A stretch of 64,000 nt of DNA from Cryptomeria japonica (Eukaryota; Streptophyta; Pinopsida; Cupressales; Cupressaceae), in NCBI RefSeq assembly GCF_030272615.1, contig NC_081415.1, positions 506,123,373 through 506,187,372 on the forward strand, read 5' to 3'. Numbering within the stretch: position 1 is the stretch's first letter; every line of letters begins with the position of its first letter. The notes beneath the pieces are model-generated. The model made no database searches. It was given only the letters and a program-made list of their open reading frames with translations, and was not told where the DNA came from. This document shows, in pieces, positions 61,996 to 64,000 of the stretch. A program made the position numbers and the translations under genes.

Positions 61996-64000
61996 AGGGA
62001 GCTTGGTAGGGAAGTGCTCACAAGGCTAACTTGCTCAAAAGGGTCAATGTATTAGCTAAAACCTTGTAGGATCTAATGTGTATGTTACTCAACCTATCTT
62101 GTTATTGTAATGCTAAGGATTCCATGGTCTACTTGCCTAGCAAACTCCCTTTATGGTGATGGCGTACTCCCATGCTCCAAAACTACTCAAATTGCTTGTT
62201 CCTCCCATCTTGAACTGATTGTGCTTGCTTCTTGGGGCTTCCTTCCTTAGGTTTTTTAGAATGAGCTAGGAGTCTTTCACAAGGAAATGCAAGGGCAGCA
62301 AGGTACTGCTCATCTTTGGGCACTCAATATTTGGTTTGAGGTCTAACCCTCTACCTACTCAAGTTTATTAGCAAGACTCGCCTACCCCCAAAGGAGGTTG
62401 CACATAGTTTAGGAGACCTAAGGAGAACTTGAAGGACTTCTTGGAATGTTTCCATACTTTTTTATAATCCCAAGACTCATTTTCCAACCGGGTTCATGCA
62501 ATTTTGCAAAAATTGCCAATTTTATGTGTTATGCAGCAGGGCTACTAGCCCGTGGAGGCCTAATTGGCCTAGTTTTGTTCCCTCCAGTCAACGATGGTAT
62601 TTTTTACCACAAAGCCAGTTAGGGATGTTGTTTTAGGAGTGTATGCTCAAGGATTTTTGGGGTTTAGCCCACTGTCTTTGCATTTTTAGGACTGTCCACA
62701 TTTTGTGGCATGTTTCAAGGGTTTGGTAGGGTTTTGAGCAACAACTTTGGGAAACACTTCTAACTCCTCTCTTCACACCTCCTCAAAGGCTTAGGCCCTC
62801 TGCCAAAACTCAAGGAACCTTCTCCTGATTTTTTCCTACAATCAAGACGCCAAACACTTGGCAAGCACATGAGAAACCAGTAAAACTGCACTTTTCACAG
62901 TCTTTTTCACTGCCTTTTACCAGTCAGCAACGTCTTCACTTTGGGACCTGCAAGAATGAAGTATTTGGAAATGGAAATTCACAAATAAGAGGTCTTCAAA
63001 CATGTATCTCTTCTCCTATTACATTTCCTTCAAGATGCAAGGCTTGGATTATGCTCAACAAGTATTCCATGGGCATTTTTTTGCCATTTACAAATTCATG
63101 AAAACAGTGAACTCACTGTTTGGTTACAAAAAGAGAAAGATTGAAGTAAGAACCAGTTGAATTAGTCATCCAAGAAGATACTCATTTCCCATGGCTAAAT
63201 CTTCAGGTCCCTATCACATTCTTTTGCTCACTCAAATTACTTTTGAGTGCAAACTATGAGTTTTTATCAAGTTACTAGCCAAATGACAAACACTTGCCTA
63301 GTAATCACTCAATAGCATCTTCAAACCATTCTTCTAGAACAAAAAGAAAGATATGTACATTATATACACATGGATCAACTTGGTATAATCCATTGGAGGG
63401 ATCCTAGACCTGGATCAACCAAGTTGACACATCTTACAACCCCAAACCCTTGGTAGGGCAATAGATACCTAGTTTCCAATTATTTTTGTACAAACTCCTT
63501 GAAGATGAAAAAACAATGAAATAATTACATATGAAGCTTTCTTACATCAACATCCCAACTTACAAGAAGGTACAATATAGATTGTACAACTACAGTATGG
63601 TCTGCCCCTCAAAAAGGAAGAAAAACAGTCATAAAAGCCAAAAAACACTTGATTTCTATTAAGTTCCACTTGTAAGTACAATCACCAACCCTTTCCAAGG
63701 TAAATGGAGGCCTTATATAGTTTCTAAAGTTTTTTTCCATGCCCTTGTATGAACAAGAGGCTTCAATAATTATATTTTGCAAGAAAATGACAATTTTGAC
63801 AACTTTCTTAAGCCAAATGACAACTTTTCTTGCTCACAAAGACATTTTTGACAACCTAGACTTATAAACTTTCCTAAACAACTTAGAAATTCTTAGAAAC
63901 ACTAAAAAAACATTTTTCAATGCTCTTGAAGACATTAGGAGACCTTTTTGGCCATTTGTCACATTTTGGCCAAAAATTGTCAACTCAAGGCCTAAAATGC
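61996..64000. other. Unassigned sequence at the right end
   Basis: No protein-like frame is seen. A minus-strand TATATAAG (63,719-63,712) sits in a TATATAAGGCCTCC context typical of plant or LTR promoters. Words such as GACAACTTT and TTTTTGACAA recur near 63,780-63,990. This may be an LTR of a further minus-strand element that continues outside the window, but no end was found. Confidence 0.4.

Overview
The window is plant nuclear DNA made almost entirely of decayed, nested retrotransposons. I found no intact host gene, rRNA, tRNA or CRISPR array. The evidence for a plant is an L1-type LINE with a C-terminal RNase H, Ty1/copia elements primed by initiator-Met tRNA, Ty3/gypsy elements primed by Arg tRNAs, TTTAGGG-like motifs, and a captured fragment of a plant P-loop sulfotransferase-like gene. 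Old insertions, very long LTRs and lack of genes fit a large genome such as a conifer. The conifer assignment is inference.

Left block (1-26,390), triple nesting on the + strand. A LINE (LINE-1) enters the window exactly at its ORF1/ORF2 junction. Copia A is inserted in it at 3,779; its LTRs are 3,779-5,200 and 22,291-23,470, the second truncated. Element B (6,507-19,142, target duplication CAACC) is inserted in the copia A pol gene. B has LTRs of 4.2 and 4.8 kb, an Arg-tRNA primer site, and one 905-codon gag-like frame with no pol. Its LTRs carry a captured sulfotransferase-like exon. LINE-1 resumes after copia A with an RNase H tail, a further ORF (24,471-25,121) and a 3' end near 26,390.

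Middle block (26,391-38,090) is AT-rich DNA without genes. It holds a 1.9-kb polypyrimidine tract, a solo copia-type LTR (34,326-35,667), and the integrase end and 3' LTR start of gypsy A (36,267-38,090).

LINE-2 (38,091-45,940, minus strand) is nearly complete: ORF1, ORF2 (endonuclease, reverse transcriptase, zinc finger, RNase H) and, unusually, a third ORF of about 595 codons downstream of RNase H. It appears to sit inside the gypsy A LTR.

Right block. Gypsy B (Tat-like; primer site 48,793; gag, protease, RT, RNase H, integrase on the + strand) has an extra RNase H between protease and RT, and that domain is split by element C (51,556-59,480, minus strand, target duplication TGAAG, two 1,140-bp LTRs). 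C has copia-type ends and an initiator-Met primer site but no pol. It carries a coiled-coil plus five-zinc-knuckle frame and a frame of more than 1,000 codons of unknown function. From 62,000 to the end I recognise no gene.

Across the window the reading frames are damaged mainly by nonsense changes at Trp, Gln and Arg codons rather than by indels, as expected from deamination in methylated repeats. The most interesting points are the extra ORFs in LINE-2, LINE-1 and element C, the gene capture by element B, and the domain order of gypsy B.
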